From: Nitrospirota bacterium
Lineage (GTDB): Bacteria; Nitrospirota; 9FT-COMBO-42-15; HDB-SIOI813
Direction of reading: 5' to 3'
DNA length: 35,864 nt
NCBI GenBank assembly: GCA_020846775.1
Contig: JADLDG010000025.1
Span: forward strand, 1-35,864
Under the pieces are notes generated by a model. The model was not told the DNA's origin. It did no database searches and worked only from the letters and a program-made list of their open reading frames with translations. Within the stretch, counting starts at the first letter, position 1. Every line of letters begins with the position of its first letter. Positions 16,474 through 24,081 of the stretch are shown piece by piece. A program made the translations under genes and the position numbers.

Positions 16474-17262
16474 ATGAAAATGACCTGGCTTAAAAGGAAA
16501 AGAATAGACGTAGATAATATGACAGCTGCCGTAAAAGATAACGCAGTTCCTGTAATAATTGAGCTTGACAATAAAAGTATAAACCACAATCTTGTTGATA
16601 ACAGGCTGGTAACATTAAGAGAACCAACTTCGATTTCAGCAGAGCAATTCCGAATTTTATGTACACGAATATCGCAATTACGGCAGGATTCAAGCTCTTA
16701 TGCCCTTGCAGTTACCAGTTCCGTTAAAGCAGAAGGTAAGTCCTTTACCTCACTGAACCTGGCAATATCTATTGCCCGTGACTTTGATGATAAGGTCCTC
16801 CTGATCGAAGGAGACTTAAAGAATCCAGGGTTATATGATTATCTTAAACATCCGCCGGGGTTTGGCCTGACAGATGTCCTGGAGGGGAAAATAGACCTTG
16901 ATGCGTGTGCTGTACAGATGTTTGATGGCAAACTTTCGGTTTTATTTGCAGGCAGGACAACAGGAAATCCTTCCAAGCTCCTCTCCTCTTTTAAAATGCA
17001 GGAAATAATAACAAACGCAAGAGAACATTATAAATACATTATAATTGATACACCACCCATTATACCTATGGCTGATATCAATATATATTCTACGCTTGTG
17101 GATGGTATTTTGCTTGTTATTCAGGCTGGCAAGACGCCAAGAAGTCTGGTTAAAAGGGCCATTTCATCTTTAGCCGACGATAAGGTTGTTGGAGTCGTGC
17201 TGAATGGAGTTGAGCCTATTCAGTCAAAATATTTCTATGGTTCAGGATACGACAGTTACTAA
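16474..17262 (+). CDS. BY-type tyrosine autokinase of polysaccharide export
   Basis: A 262-residue CpsD/CapB-like kinase. It has a Walker A loop SSVKAEGKSFTS, a Walker A' region VLLIEGDLKNPGLY and a Walker B strand YIIIDTPP. The C-terminus carries a tyrosine cluster (Y253, Y255, Y259, Y262), the usual autophosphorylation tail that controls oligomerisation. It works with the membrane Wzz protein encoded just upstream to regulate polymer length and export. The ATG at 16474 has only a poor ribosome site; an in-frame ATG two codons on is possible. It closes the operon; no terminator is visible after it. The Walker A loop has KAEGKS where PGEGKS is usual, a mild change that keeps the lysine and serine. 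Confidence 0.92.
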   Translation: MKMTWLKRKRIDVDNMTAAVKDNAVPVIIELDNKSINHNLVDNRLVTLREPTSISAEQFRILCTRISQLRQDSSSYALAVTSSVKAEGKSFTSLNLAISIARDFDDKVLLIEGDLKNPGLYDYLKHPPGFGLTDVLEGKIDLDACAVQMFDGKLSVLFAGRTTGNPSKLLSSFKMQEIITNAREHYKYIIIDTPPIIPMADINIYSTLVDGILLVIQAGKTPRSLVKRAISSLADDKVVGVVLNGVEPIQSKYFYGSGYDSY

Positions 17263-17334
17263 ACCATAAGGTACCCTCTCTGATCTCTCTCAAAAATAAA
17301 AAACAGGCAGTACAACAAAAAAACTAACTCGTTG

Positions 17335-17363
17335 TTGAAATTTAAGATTTGAATTGTTATACT
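17335..17363 (+). promoter_or_regulatory. Strong sigma-70 promoter of the glutamate synthase cluster
   Basis: TTGAAA (17335-17340) and TATACT (17358-17363) are separated by exactly 17 bases. Transcription would start near 17370, leaving a leader of about 74 bases before the ATG at 17444. Confidence 0.75.
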
Positions 17364-17414
17364 ATACATTCAAATTCATTATTGGATGCTTTCCCAAATA
17401 AAGGAGGTTCAATT

Positions 17415-17486
17415 TTGGGGGATTCCGTTGTTAGGATAGTAATATGCTTTACAAAAAACCGCAGATACAATATTACCCATATATAG
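17415..17486 (+). CDS. Possible 23-residue leader ORF overlapping the synthase start
   Basis: A very strong Shine-Dalgarno AAGGAGG (17401-17407) is placed 7 bases before a TTG (17415), not before the synthase ATG at 17444, which has only TAGGA. From the TTG a 23-codon frame runs into the synthase gene in another frame and stops at 17484-17486. Ribosomes loaded here could couple or limit translation of the synthase. Its peptide (begins MGDSVVRIVICF) matches nothing known. A sequencing slip near 17430 would be an alternative explanation. Confidence 0.25.
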   Translation: MGDSVVRIVICFTKNRRYNITHI

Positions 17487-18970
17487 TTCAGAGAGATGAT
17501 TATAAGTGTGTACGCTGTCTTGGATGTGTTGAGCAGTGTTCTTATGATGCAACATTCTACGATGAAGAGCTTGATGTTATATGGAATAAGCATGAGGCAT
17601 GCGTCGGCTGCAAGCGCTGTGAGGCCATGTGTCCTACAGACGCAATAAAGATTGTCCCCAATCCGTCAAGACCTATCGAGCATGCAAGCTGGAAGTGGGA
17701 CCTTGTCATGGACGCCTATCTTCAGGCAAATACCGGCGGTATCATTATCACCGGTATTGGAAATGACAAGCCATACCGCATATATTTTGACCATCTGGTC
17801 ATTGATGCCTGTCAGGTGACAAACCCGTCTATTGACCCGCTTAGAGAACCCATGGAGCTCAGGACCTTTCTTGGAAAAAAAGGAGAGAAGATTGAGCTTA
17901 CAGAGTCAGAAAGCGGGAAAATTGCGCTTAAGACGCGGCTTGCCCCCCAGCTCGAGCTTGAAACTCCTATAATGTTTTCCGCAATGTCATACGGCTCCAT
18001 AAATCTTAATTTTCAGGAATCTATGGCAAGGGCTGCCGTAGAACTTGGCACTTACTGGAACACAGGGGAGGGAGGGCTTCATAAGAAACTCTATCCTTAT
18101 GCCGGGAGGGGCATAGTCCAGGTAGCCTCAGGCCGTTTTGGCGTCAGCAGGGATTATCTGAAGGCCGCTGCAGCAGTAGAGATAAAGATAGGCCAGGGCG
18201 CTAAACCGGGGATTGGCGGGCACCTGCCTGGTGAAAAGGTGAATGCTGAAATCGCTGAAACAAGGATGATACCTCCTGGTTCTGATGCTATTTCACCGGC
18301 GCCGCATCACGACATATACTCTATAGAAGATCTGAAACAGCTTGTTTATGCGATAAAAGAGGCAACGCGGTATGAGAAACCTGTCTTTGTAAAGATTGCC
18401 GCGGTACATAATGTTGCGGCGATAGCAAGCGGCATAGCAAGGGCAGGCGCTGATGTAATAGTCGTTGATGGTTTCCGTGGTGGTACAGGTGCAACACCAA
18501 AGTCAGTAAGAGACCATGTTGGAATACCTATTGAGGTGGCTATTGCTGCTGTAGACAGAAGGCTTCGGCAGGAGGGCATCAGAAACGAGGTCTCTATTGT
18601 TGCTACCGGCGGTATAAGGAGTAGCGCTGATGTAATAAAGATAATCGCCCTCGGGGCTGATGCGGCCTACATTGCAACGGTTGCGATGCTTGCCATAGGA
18701 TGTACGCTGTGCCAGACATGCAACACCGGCCGTTGTGCGTGGGGCATAACCACTAACGACCCAAGGCTGGCAAGGAGACAGAACCCTGATATCGCATCAG
18801 AGCAGTTGTACAATCTGGTAAGAGGGTGGTCACATGAGATGAAGGAGATGCTCGGGGCAATGGGGATCAATTCAATAGAATCGCTTAAAGGCAACCGGCT
18901 GAGGTTAAGAAGTATTGGCCTGACTGAGAAAGAGAACGAGATACTGGGAGTGCTTCCGGCTGGAGAATAG
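17444..18970 (+). CDS. Glutamate synthase FMN/Fe-S subunit (archaeal-type, split)
   Basis: A 508-residue subunit that makes glutamate from 2-oxoglutarate and ammonia delivered by a partner amidotransferase. The N-terminus is a ferredoxin with two [4Fe-4S] motifs (Cys 22, 25, 28, 32 and 53, 56, 59, 63). Residues about 100-500 are the FMN-binding synthase barrel, with MFSAMSYGSIN (177-187), GEGG (208-211), GQGAKPGIGGHLPG (250-263), VDGFRGGTGATP (341-352) and ATGGIRSSADV (387-397). The 3Fe-4S-type motif CTLCQTCNTGRC lies at 420-431. The amidotransferase and GXGXG domains found in one-piece GltB are separate genes downstream (20911 and 22113). A strong promoter lies upstream, and a long inverted repeat follows the gene. 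Confidence 0.93.
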   Translation: MLYKKPQIQYYPYIVQRDDYKCVRCLGCVEQCSYDATFYDEELDVIWNKHEACVGCKRCEAMCPTDAIKIVPNPSRPIEHASWKWDLVMDAYLQANTGGIIITGIGNDKPYRIYFDHLVIDACQVTNPSIDPLREPMELRTFLGKKGEKIELTESESGKIALKTRLAPQLELETPIMFSAMSYGSINLNFQESMARAAVELGTYWNTGEGGLHKKLYPYAGRGIVQVASGRFGVSRDYLKAAAAVEIKIGQGAKPGIGGHLPGEKVNAEIAETRMIPPGSDAISPAPHHDIYSIEDLKQLVYAIKEATRYEKPVFVKIAAVHNVAAIASGIARAGADVIVVDGFRGGTGATPKSVRDHVGIPIEVAIAAVDRRLRQEGIRNEVSIVATGGIRSSADVIKIIALGADAAYIATVAMLAIGCTLCQTCNTGRCAWGITTNDPRLARRQNPDIASEQLYNLVRGWSHEMKEMLGAMGINSIESLKGNRLRLRSIGLTEKENEILGVLPAGE

Positions 18971-18982
18971 GTAGTTTTTGTG

Positions 18983-19048
18983 CGGGGTCAGGTCTTGCAT
19001 TTTGACGTCATAAAAAAGTTTGACGTCAAAATGCAAGACCTGACCCCG
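18983..19048. repeat. Perfect 28-bp inverted repeat with 10-base loop
   Basis: The left arm 18983-19010 and right arm 19021-19048 are exact reverse complements. Each arm includes GGGGTCAGGTCTTGC at its outer side and ends inside in TGACGTCA, itself a palindrome. GGTCAGGTCTTGCATTTTGAC-like sequences occur beside REP-associated IS200-like transposases in other genomes (recalled, not searched). Here no transposase is present, so it looks like a mobile palindrome. It lies 12 bases after the synthase gene and could end or weaken transcription into the rest of the cluster. Confidence 0.85.
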
Positions 19049-19059
19049 ATAATGACAAA

Positions 19060-19152
19060 AATCCCCCTTAATCCCCCTTTTTCAAAGGGGGAAATAAGTT
19101 TCCTTCCTTTTCAAAGGGGAGTAAGGGGGGATTGAAAGGCTATTTAAAAGTG
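19060..19152. repeat. GC-rich palindromic repeat, copy 1
   Basis: The unit opens AATCCCCCTTAATCCCCC, forms an inner hairpin CCCCCTTT-TTC-AAAGGGGG and closes with TAAGGGGGGATTGAAAGG. The ends AATCCCCCTTA and TAAGGGGGGATT are inverted copies. Similarity with copy 2 (22022-22115) continues past the palindrome through GAAAGG and TATTT to the GTG start of the next gene. The GAAAGG provides the ribosome site for the GTG at 19150. Confidence 0.85.
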
Positions 19153-19629
19153 AAAAAAGTCATAATAATAGAAGACTACTGCATAGCCTGTTATAACTGT
19201 GAGGTGGCTTGTGTTGCAACGCATTCACGGAGCCAGGACCCTGTAAAGTCTTATAAAAGGGAAGGGCTGCGGGGGAAAACGAATGCAGTTGTTGAGGTTG
19301 AGTCGCCATTGGCCTTTTCTTCAATGTGCAGGCATTGTAAACATCCATGGTGTATGGATGCCTGCATCAGCGGTGCAATACAAAGGCTTGATAATGGCAT
19401 AGTTTATCTTGACGAGGAACGCTGTGTAGGGTGCTGGGGTTGTGTAGTCGGGTGTCCGTATGGCGCTGCTCATCCTAATCTTGCAGGCAAAGACAAACAT
19501 GCATTCAAATGTGACCTTTGCATTAAGAGGCTTGATGCCGGGCTTAATCCCGCCTGTGTTGAGGCCTGTCCGAACAATGCATTGCTGTATGATGAGACCA
19601 TTGAAGAAAGAGAAGAGGTCCACAAGTAA
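19150..19629 (+). CDS. Four-cluster [4Fe-4S] electron-transfer protein of the glutamate synthase cluster
   Basis: A 159-residue ferredoxin-like protein of the HycB/DmsB electron-transfer family. Sixteen cysteines form four binding sets (11, 14, 17, 21; 60, 63, 68, 72; 92, 95, 98, 102; 121, 124, 136, 140), enough for four [4Fe-4S] clusters. I place the start at GTG 19150, 10 bases after GAAAGG. An upstream in-frame TTG (19132) lies inside the repeat and adds six residues with no ribosome site. The stop overlaps the ATG of the oxidoreductase gene by one base (TAATG), showing translational coupling. It probably passes electrons between the FAD/NAD protein (19629) and the FMN/Fe-S synthase subunit. 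No signal peptide, so it is cytoplasmic. Confidence 0.88.
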   Translation: MKKVIIIEDYCIACYNCEVACVATHSRSQDPVKSYKREGLRGKTNAVVEVESPLAFSSMCRHCKHPWCMDACISGAIQRLDNGIVYLDEERCVGCWGCVVGCPYGAAHPNLAGKDKHAFKCDLCIKRLDAGLNPACVEACPNNALLYDETIEEREEVHK

Positions 19630-20918
19630 TGTCTAAATCAGAATATGTAATTGTCGGATCAAATGTTGCTGCTGTAGGAGCAATAGACGGGATAAGGAAG
19701 CACGATAAAAAGTCTTCTATACTAACTATATCCTTTGAGTCTCTTGGTTCGTACTCAAAGGCAATGCTCGCAGAGTACATTGAGGGCGCTAACGCCCAGT
19801 GGCTTGAATTCAGGGGCAAGGACTACTTTAAAAAGATGGGTGTAGATTGCCTCTTTGGCAGGAAAGTAACTGGACTTGATTCAGATAAGTCTATTCTTAC
19901 AACAGATAATGGTGAAGAGATCTCATATAAAAAACTCCTCCTTGGAGTAGGCGGGGTTCCCTTTAAGCCGGTAATAAAAGGGGCAGAGGGTAAAGAGCTG
20001 GTTTTTACATTTACAGACTTATTGGATGCAGAGAAAATTCGTGAAGCGCTTCCGCGTTTTAACAGTGCAGTGGTTATTGGCGCCGGGTTTACGGGGACAG
20101 AGATTGCCTATACCTTGAATAAGCTTAACAAAAAGGTGACAGTAGTCGAACTTGGGGACCGGGTGCTTGTCAAGGCATTAGACCCCAGGTCATCGGAAAT
20201 TGCCCAATCCCTCATGCATGGTGAGGGGATAGAGTTTTATTTAAATGATACTGTTGAAGAGATTTCCGGAAACAAGGAAATAACGGGTGTAAGTTTAAAG
20301 AGCGGCAAGGTTATCCCTTGTCAGGCGGTTATTACTGCAATCGGAGTGATACCTAACGGAGAGCTGATTAAGAACACTCCGGTTAAATTTGACAGGGGAT
20401 TAGATGTGGATGACTACATGTGTACCAATGTCCCGAATGTATATGGTGCAGGCGACGTGGTTAAGGCGCTTGATATCACTGATGGCCTGAAACGCTCATT
20501 GCCATTATGGCCGCTGGCGTTTCAGCAGGGTCTGGTTGCAGGAAAGAATATGGCAGGAGGCAGGTATCCTTATGCAGGCGGGCTGCCAATAAATTCTCTG
20601 AAGTTTCTGAAAGTGCCAATTCTTTCGGCAGGCATTACTACCCCGCCTGATGCAAGTTATGAAGTCATATATGTCAGTGACCCTAAAGGTACATTTTACA
20701 GAAGCCTTGTTCTCAAAGAAGGCAGGTTAAAAGGCTTTGTAACCATAGGTGAGATTGACGGGGCCGGTGTTTTAACAGGGCTTATCAGAAATAAGATAGA
20801 TATATCAGGTATTAAGACTAAACTGCTTAACAAGAAAAAGGTTGGACTTATGCAAATGCCCCGTGAGTGGAGAAACAGGATTTTTACACGAAGGGATGAG
20901 ACAGACTATCATGATTGA
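19629..20918 (+). CDS. FAD/NAD(P)-dependent oxidoreductase of the glutamate synthase cluster
   Basis: A 429-residue pyridine nucleotide-disulphide oxidoreductase-type flavoprotein. The FAD site is YVIVGSNVAAVGA (6-18), in the variant form used by NADH oxidase and nitrite/rubredoxin reductase relatives. The NAD(P) site is VVIGAGFTGTEIA (148-160) with an acidic residue at the end of the next strand (VTVVELGD), which favours NADH over NADPH. A second FAD motif reads VYGAGDVVK in the C-terminal half. No redox-active CxxC pair is seen. It likely feeds electrons from NAD(P)H through the Fe-S protein to the synthase and replaces the classical GltD. It overlaps the previous gene by 1 base and the next by 8 bases. 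Confidence 0.9.
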   Translation: MSKSEYVIVGSNVAAVGAIDGIRKHDKKSSILTISFESLGSYSKAMLAEYIEGANAQWLEFRGKDYFKKMGVDCLFGRKVTGLDSDKSILTTDNGEEISYKKLLLGVGGVPFKPVIKGAEGKELVFTFTDLLDAEKIREALPRFNSAVVIGAGFTGTEIAYTLNKLNKKVTVVELGDRVLVKALDPRSSEIAQSLMHGEGIEFYLNDTVEEISGNKEITGVSLKSGKVIPCQAVITAIGVIPNGELIKNTPVKFDRGLDVDDYMCTNVPNVYGAGDVVKALDITDGLKRSLPLWPLAFQQGLVAGKNMAGGRYPYAGGLPINSLKFLKVPILSAGITTPPDASYEVIYVSDPKGTFYRSLVLKEGRLKGFVTIGEIDGAGVLTGLIRNKIDISGIKTKLLNKKKVGLMQMPREWRNRIFTRRDETDYHD

Positions 20919-22023
20919 AGGATATAAAAAATATAATGATCCAAGAGATACCAGCGGATGTGGTCTCGTCGGTTTTATTAACCGTGATGGGAGCCGGGTT
21001 GACGGAAGTCACATAATTAAAGCCCTCTGCCTTATGAAAGACCGGGGTAACGGTCTTGGCGCAGGATATGCCGCTTACGGAATTTACCCTGATATGGCAG
21101 ATTTCTACGCAATCCATGTAATGATGGATAAACCGGAGATAAAATCTGATGTTGAGAAGGTTTTGTTCAGATATTTTAATGTACACAGGGAAGAGGAGAT
21201 ACCAACAAGGGCTACGCCATATATCAAAAATCCCCCTGTCTTCTGGAGATATTTTGTTGATACAAAGAGTGAATGCCTGGTTCCCGGAGAAGATCAGGAT
21301 GGGCTTGTTGTACGAGCGGTCATGATGGTAAATAATAATGTCTCCGGCGCCTATGTTATATCAAGCGGCAAGAACATGGGGGCATTTAAAGGTGTTGGTG
21401 AACCAGCTGATGTAGCAGACTTTTTTATTATTGAAGACTACAAGGCATATATATGGATGGGGCATACAAGATTTCCTACCAACACACCGGGCTGGTGGGG
21501 GGGCGCACATCCCTTTACTATCCTTGATTGGGCGATTGTTCACAATGGCGAGATAACGAGCTACGGGACCAACCGCGCATTTCTTGAGATGTATGGTTAT
21601 AAGTGTACCCTGCTTACGGATACCGAGGTCGTAGCGTATGCCCTTGACTATCTCATCAGACAGCAAAAGATGCCTTTGCGGGCAGCATTTTATGCACTGG
21701 CAAGTCCTTTCTGGAAAGACATAGATTTAGGGTTGCCTGAGGACAGGGAGTTTTCTGAGGCATTAAGGGCCATACGTATACAGTACGGTCCATTGCTCCT
21801 GAATGGCCCGTTCGCTATCCTGTTCGGTTGGCGCAACGGTCTGGTAGGGTTTAATGACAGGATAAAACTGCGCCCACTCTTTGCAGGGGAAAAAGATGAG
21901 ACTCTCTACATGGCAAGCGAAGAAGCTACCATAAGGGAGATATGTGAAAAACCCGACAGGCTATGGATGCCAAGGGCTGGAGAGCCGGTTATCGGGATGC
22001 TGAATGAAGGGGCAAGAAAATAA
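20911..22023 (+). CDS. Glutamine amidotransferase (class II) subunit of glutamate synthase
   Basis: A 370-residue N-terminal-nucleophile amidotransferase that releases ammonia from glutamine for the synthase subunit. The ATG at 20911 overlaps the previous gene by 8 bases; an earlier in-frame ATG (20896) and TTG are less likely. The nucleophile is Cys17 in SGCGLVGF, so 16 residues must be cut off to expose it, as the propeptide is in GltB and some PurF enzymes. Other family motifs are WMGHTRFPTNT, HNGEITSYGTNR and TDTEVVAYALDYL. The tail reads LYMASEEATIREICEKPDRLWMPRAGEP, typical of the glutamate synthase branch. Its stop codon lies inside the start of repeat copy 2. Confidence 0.92.
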   Translation: MIEGYKKYNDPRDTSGCGLVGFINRDGSRVDGSHIIKALCLMKDRGNGLGAGYAAYGIYPDMADFYAIHVMMDKPEIKSDVEKVLFRYFNVHREEEIPTRATPYIKNPPVFWRYFVDTKSECLVPGEDQDGLVVRAVMMVNNNVSGAYVISSGKNMGAFKGVGEPADVADFFIIEDYKAYIWMGHTRFPTNTPGWWGGAHPFTILDWAIVHNGEITSYGTNRAFLEMYGYKCTLLTDTEVVAYALDYLIRQQKMPLRAAFYALASPFWKDIDLGLPEDREFSEALRAIRIQYGPLLLNGPFAILFGWRNGLVGFNDRIKLRPLFAGEKDETLYMASEEATIREICEKPDRLWMPRAGEPVIGMLNEGARK

Positions 22024-22115
22024 TCCCCCTTAATCGCCCTTTTTCAAAGGGGGAAATCAGTTACCCCACTTTAGAAAAGGGGGGCAGGGGGGATTTGAAA
22101 GGGTATTTTCCAGTG
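22022..22115. repeat. GC-rich palindromic repeat, copy 2
   Basis: The second copy of the 19060 repeat shares the AATCCCCCTTAATC opening, the TTTTTCAAAGGGGGAAAT hairpin, the closing GGGGGGATTTGAAAGG and the TATTT spacer up to GTG. It overlaps the stop codon of the amidotransferase gene. GAAAGG lies 10 bases before the next GTG, as in copy 1. Confidence 0.85.
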
Positions 22116-22904
22116 AAGGTAATTAAATTAGAAGAAAACTCCGTTGATATAGACGCTGCCTCGACGCACTATCGTGATCTTAATGAGGAAATCAATCGTG
22201 TCGTAAATGACGGCGCTAAGCATATAATATTAAGAAATGTCAATGGCCAGAGGTTCATAGGCGCAGGACTTCAGGGTAACGATTTGAGAATTGATATACA
22301 CGGTGTTGCCGGTAATGATATGGCCGTCTTTATGGACGGCCCTACGATTGAGGTTTTTGACAATGCCCAGGATGGCGGTGGAAATACCATGAATGCCGGT
22401 AATGTTTTTGTGCATGGTCATGCAGGTGACGTATGTGGTTATGGTATGCGCGGCGGAAGATTTTATGTCCTTGGGGATGTCGGATACAGGGTGGGCATTC
22501 ACATGAAGGCATATATGGGCAAGACCCCGGTCCTTGTAGTGGGAGGAACAGCAGGTCATTTCCTGGGGGAATATATGGCAGGAGGTATAATTGTGTTGCT
22601 GGGCATGGACATGAGACCTGGTCAGCCGATTGCCGGAGATTATCTTGGAACAGGAATGCATGGCGGCGCTATATATGTACGAGGAGAGGTGGATAATAGA
22701 AGGGTGGGCAAAGAAGTCGGTATTGAGACACTTAGCAACAATGATTTACTGATACTCAAGAGGGAGCTTTCAGAGTTCTCCAAGGTTTTTCATTTGAGTT
22801 ATGATGAGATTATGTCTGAATCATTTGTTAAGTTGTTCCCCAAAACCCATCGTCCTTATGGACCACTATATAATTCGCGGTGGTTTTGGCAGAGAGGTGG
22901 GTAG
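22113..22904 (+). CDS. GXGXG-domain subunit of split glutamate synthase
   Basis: A 263-residue protein equal to the C-terminal right-handed beta-helix domain of GltB. Repeated glycine motifs are seen across residues about 45-200, for example GDVCGYGMRGGRFYVLGDVG, GTAGHFLGEYMAGG and GTGMHGGAIYVRGEV. In whole GltB this helix holds the ammonia tunnel between amidotransferase and synthase domains; here it must assemble as its own chain. I choose GTG 22113 (VKVIKLEEN) with GAAAGG 10 bases upstream, over the TTG at 22095 inside the repeat. The C-terminal 50 residues (SEFSKVFHLSYDEIM onward) are helical. It is the last gene of the cluster. Confidence 0.9.
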   Translation: MKVIKLEENSVDIDAASTHYRDLNEEINRVVNDGAKHIILRNVNGQRFIGAGLQGNDLRIDIHGVAGNDMAVFMDGPTIEVFDNAQDGGGNTMNAGNVFVHGHAGDVCGYGMRGGRFYVLGDVGYRVGIHMKAYMGKTPVLVVGGTAGHFLGEYMAGGIIVLLGMDMRPGQPIAGDYLGTGMHGGAIYVRGEVDNRRVGKEVGIETLSNNDLLILKRELSEFSKVFHLSYDEIMSESFVKLFPKTHRPYGPLYNSRWFWQRGG

Positions 22905-22906
22905 AA

Positions 22907-22935
22907 TTGACTATTGGATCTTTTTTTGTTAGTGT
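22907..22935 (+). promoter_or_regulatory. Candidate promoter before the dksA-like/rplU/rpmA genes
   Basis: TTGACT (22907-22912) is followed by a 17-base spacer and TAGTGT (22930-22935). The -10 match is poor. An inverted repeat TTAGTGT / ACACTAA flanks the start region. Confidence 0.3.
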
Positions 22936-22991
22936 ATCAGGTTATGGAAAGTTCAGGGACACTAAGATTTATATAGATAAGGCGCCTCAGG

Positions 22992-23369
22992 ATGGCAACG
23001 AGAAAAAATAAAACTGGCAAATATGAGGAAATCAAGCAGGATCTTGAAGAGCAAAGGTCTGCACTATTATTGGAGGCAGGTGTCCTGATAGGTGAGGGGC
23101 TTAACCCGGACAAGATAAATTTCCCTGATGTTACAGATCAGGCGTCTGCAGAGGTAGATAAGAATTTTGAAATCAGGCTCAGGGAGCGGGAACGTAAACT
23201 GATAAAAAAAATAGATGAAGCCCTTGACCGTATAGAGAAAGGTACTTTTGGTATCTGTGATGGATGTGGAGAAGAGATAGGTTATGGACGTATCAAGGCC
23301 AGACCGGTTACAACATACTGTATTGAATGTAAGACACAACAGGAAGAGGACGAAAAACTAAGAGAGTGA
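22992..23369 (+). CDS. DksA/TraR-type C4 zinc finger protein
   Basis: A 125-residue protein with a coiled-coil N-terminal part (residues about 8-80, rich in Glu and Lys) and a C4 zinc finger near the end (CDGCGEEIGYGRIKARPVTTYCIEC). The motif GTFGICDGCG is typical of DksA-like regulators, which enter the RNA polymerase secondary channel and adjust transcription with ppGpp. The acidic DxxDxA tip of true DksA is not clearly present, so it may be a relative with another job. Its gene precedes rplU by 12 bases and may be co-transcribed with L21 and L27. A second paralogue is found at 34792-35223. Confidence 0.88.
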   Translation: MATRKNKTGKYEEIKQDLEEQRSALLLEAGVLIGEGLNPDKINFPDVTDQASAEVDKNFEIRLRERERKLIKKIDEALDRIEKGTFGICDGCGEEIGYGRIKARPVTTYCIECKTQQEEDEKLRE

Positions 23370-23381
23370 GGAGAATAAATC

Positions 23382-23693
23382 ATGTATGCGATCGTAGAAA
23401 CAGGTGGTAAACAACAGAGAGTTTCAACCGGAGACGTTATTTCCATTGAAAAGATTGCCGGTGATAAAGGCTCAACCATAGAGTTTGACAAGATACTTGC
23501 AGTCGGAAGTGGAGACGGTGTTGTTCTTGGCCAACCTTATGTTGCCAATGCGAAGGTTATAGGCAGCATCGTATCTCAGTACAGAGATAAGAAGGTGATC
23601 GTTTTCAAGAAGAAACGCAGAAAGAATTACCGGCGCACAAATGGGCACAGACAGTATTTGACAAGGGTAAGAATCGTAGAGGTAAAGGGATGA
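23382..23693 (+). CDS. rplU: Ribosomal protein L21
   Basis: A 103-residue protein of the 50S subunit that binds 23S rRNA. It starts MYAIVETGGKQQRV, the family signature, and ends in the basic KKKRRKNYRRTNGHRQ segment followed by TRVRI. GAGGAG lies a few bases before the ATG. Full length for the family. It forms the conserved rplU-rpmA-obgE order with the following genes. Confidence 0.98.
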   Translation: MYAIVETGGKQQRVSTGDVISIEKIAGDKGSTIEFDKILAVGSGDGVVLGQPYVANAKVIGSIVSQYRDKKVIVFKKKRRKNYRRTNGHRQYLTRVRIVEVKG

Positions 23694-23734
23694 CGACTTC
23701 GTAAAAGTCTATAAATTAAAAAGGAGAGGTCAGC

Positions 23735-23992
23735 ATGGCACACAAAAAAGGTCAGGGAAGTATACGAAACGGGCGTGACAGTAATGCCCAGAGGCTTGGC
23801 ATAAAATGTTTTGGCGGAGAGGTTGTTCCTGCTGGTTCTATTTTAGTCCGTCAGCGCGGAACCAAATTCCATCCTGGATATAATGTTGGAAAAGGCGGGG
23901 ACGATTCTTTGTTTGCCAAGATTGCAGGTGTGGTTCAGTTTGAAAGGGTTGGCAGGGACAGGAAAAGAGTGAGTGTATATCCAGTGATGTAG
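23735..23992 (+). CDS. rpmA: Ribosomal protein L27
   Basis: An 85-residue protein of the 50S subunit that reaches toward the peptidyl transferase centre. The N-terminus [20 protein letters not shown] is the standard form without the cleavable extension found in Firmicutes. AAGGAGAGG precedes the ATG. An intrinsic terminator follows 40 bases after the stop. Confidence 0.98.
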   Translation: MAHKKGQGSIRNGRDSNAQRLGIKCFGGEVVPAGSILVRQRGTKFHPGYNVGKGGDDSLFAKIAGVVQFERVGRDRKRVSVYPVM

Positions 23993-24029
23993 GTTATCCA
24001 GGTCACTCTATAAATTCAATAATATGTTT

Positions 24030-24066
24030 GCCCCAGGTTCTTCTAATGTTATCTGGGGCTTTTTTA
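24030..24066 (+). terminator. Intrinsic terminator after rpmA
   Basis: A 7-bp stem GCCCCAG (24030-24036) / CTGGGGC (24053-24059) with a 16-base loop is followed by a T run (24060-24066). It lies between rpmA and obgE, so part of the transcripts should stop here. Confidence 0.85.
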
Positions 24067-24081
24067 TAAGCAGGGTTCAGG

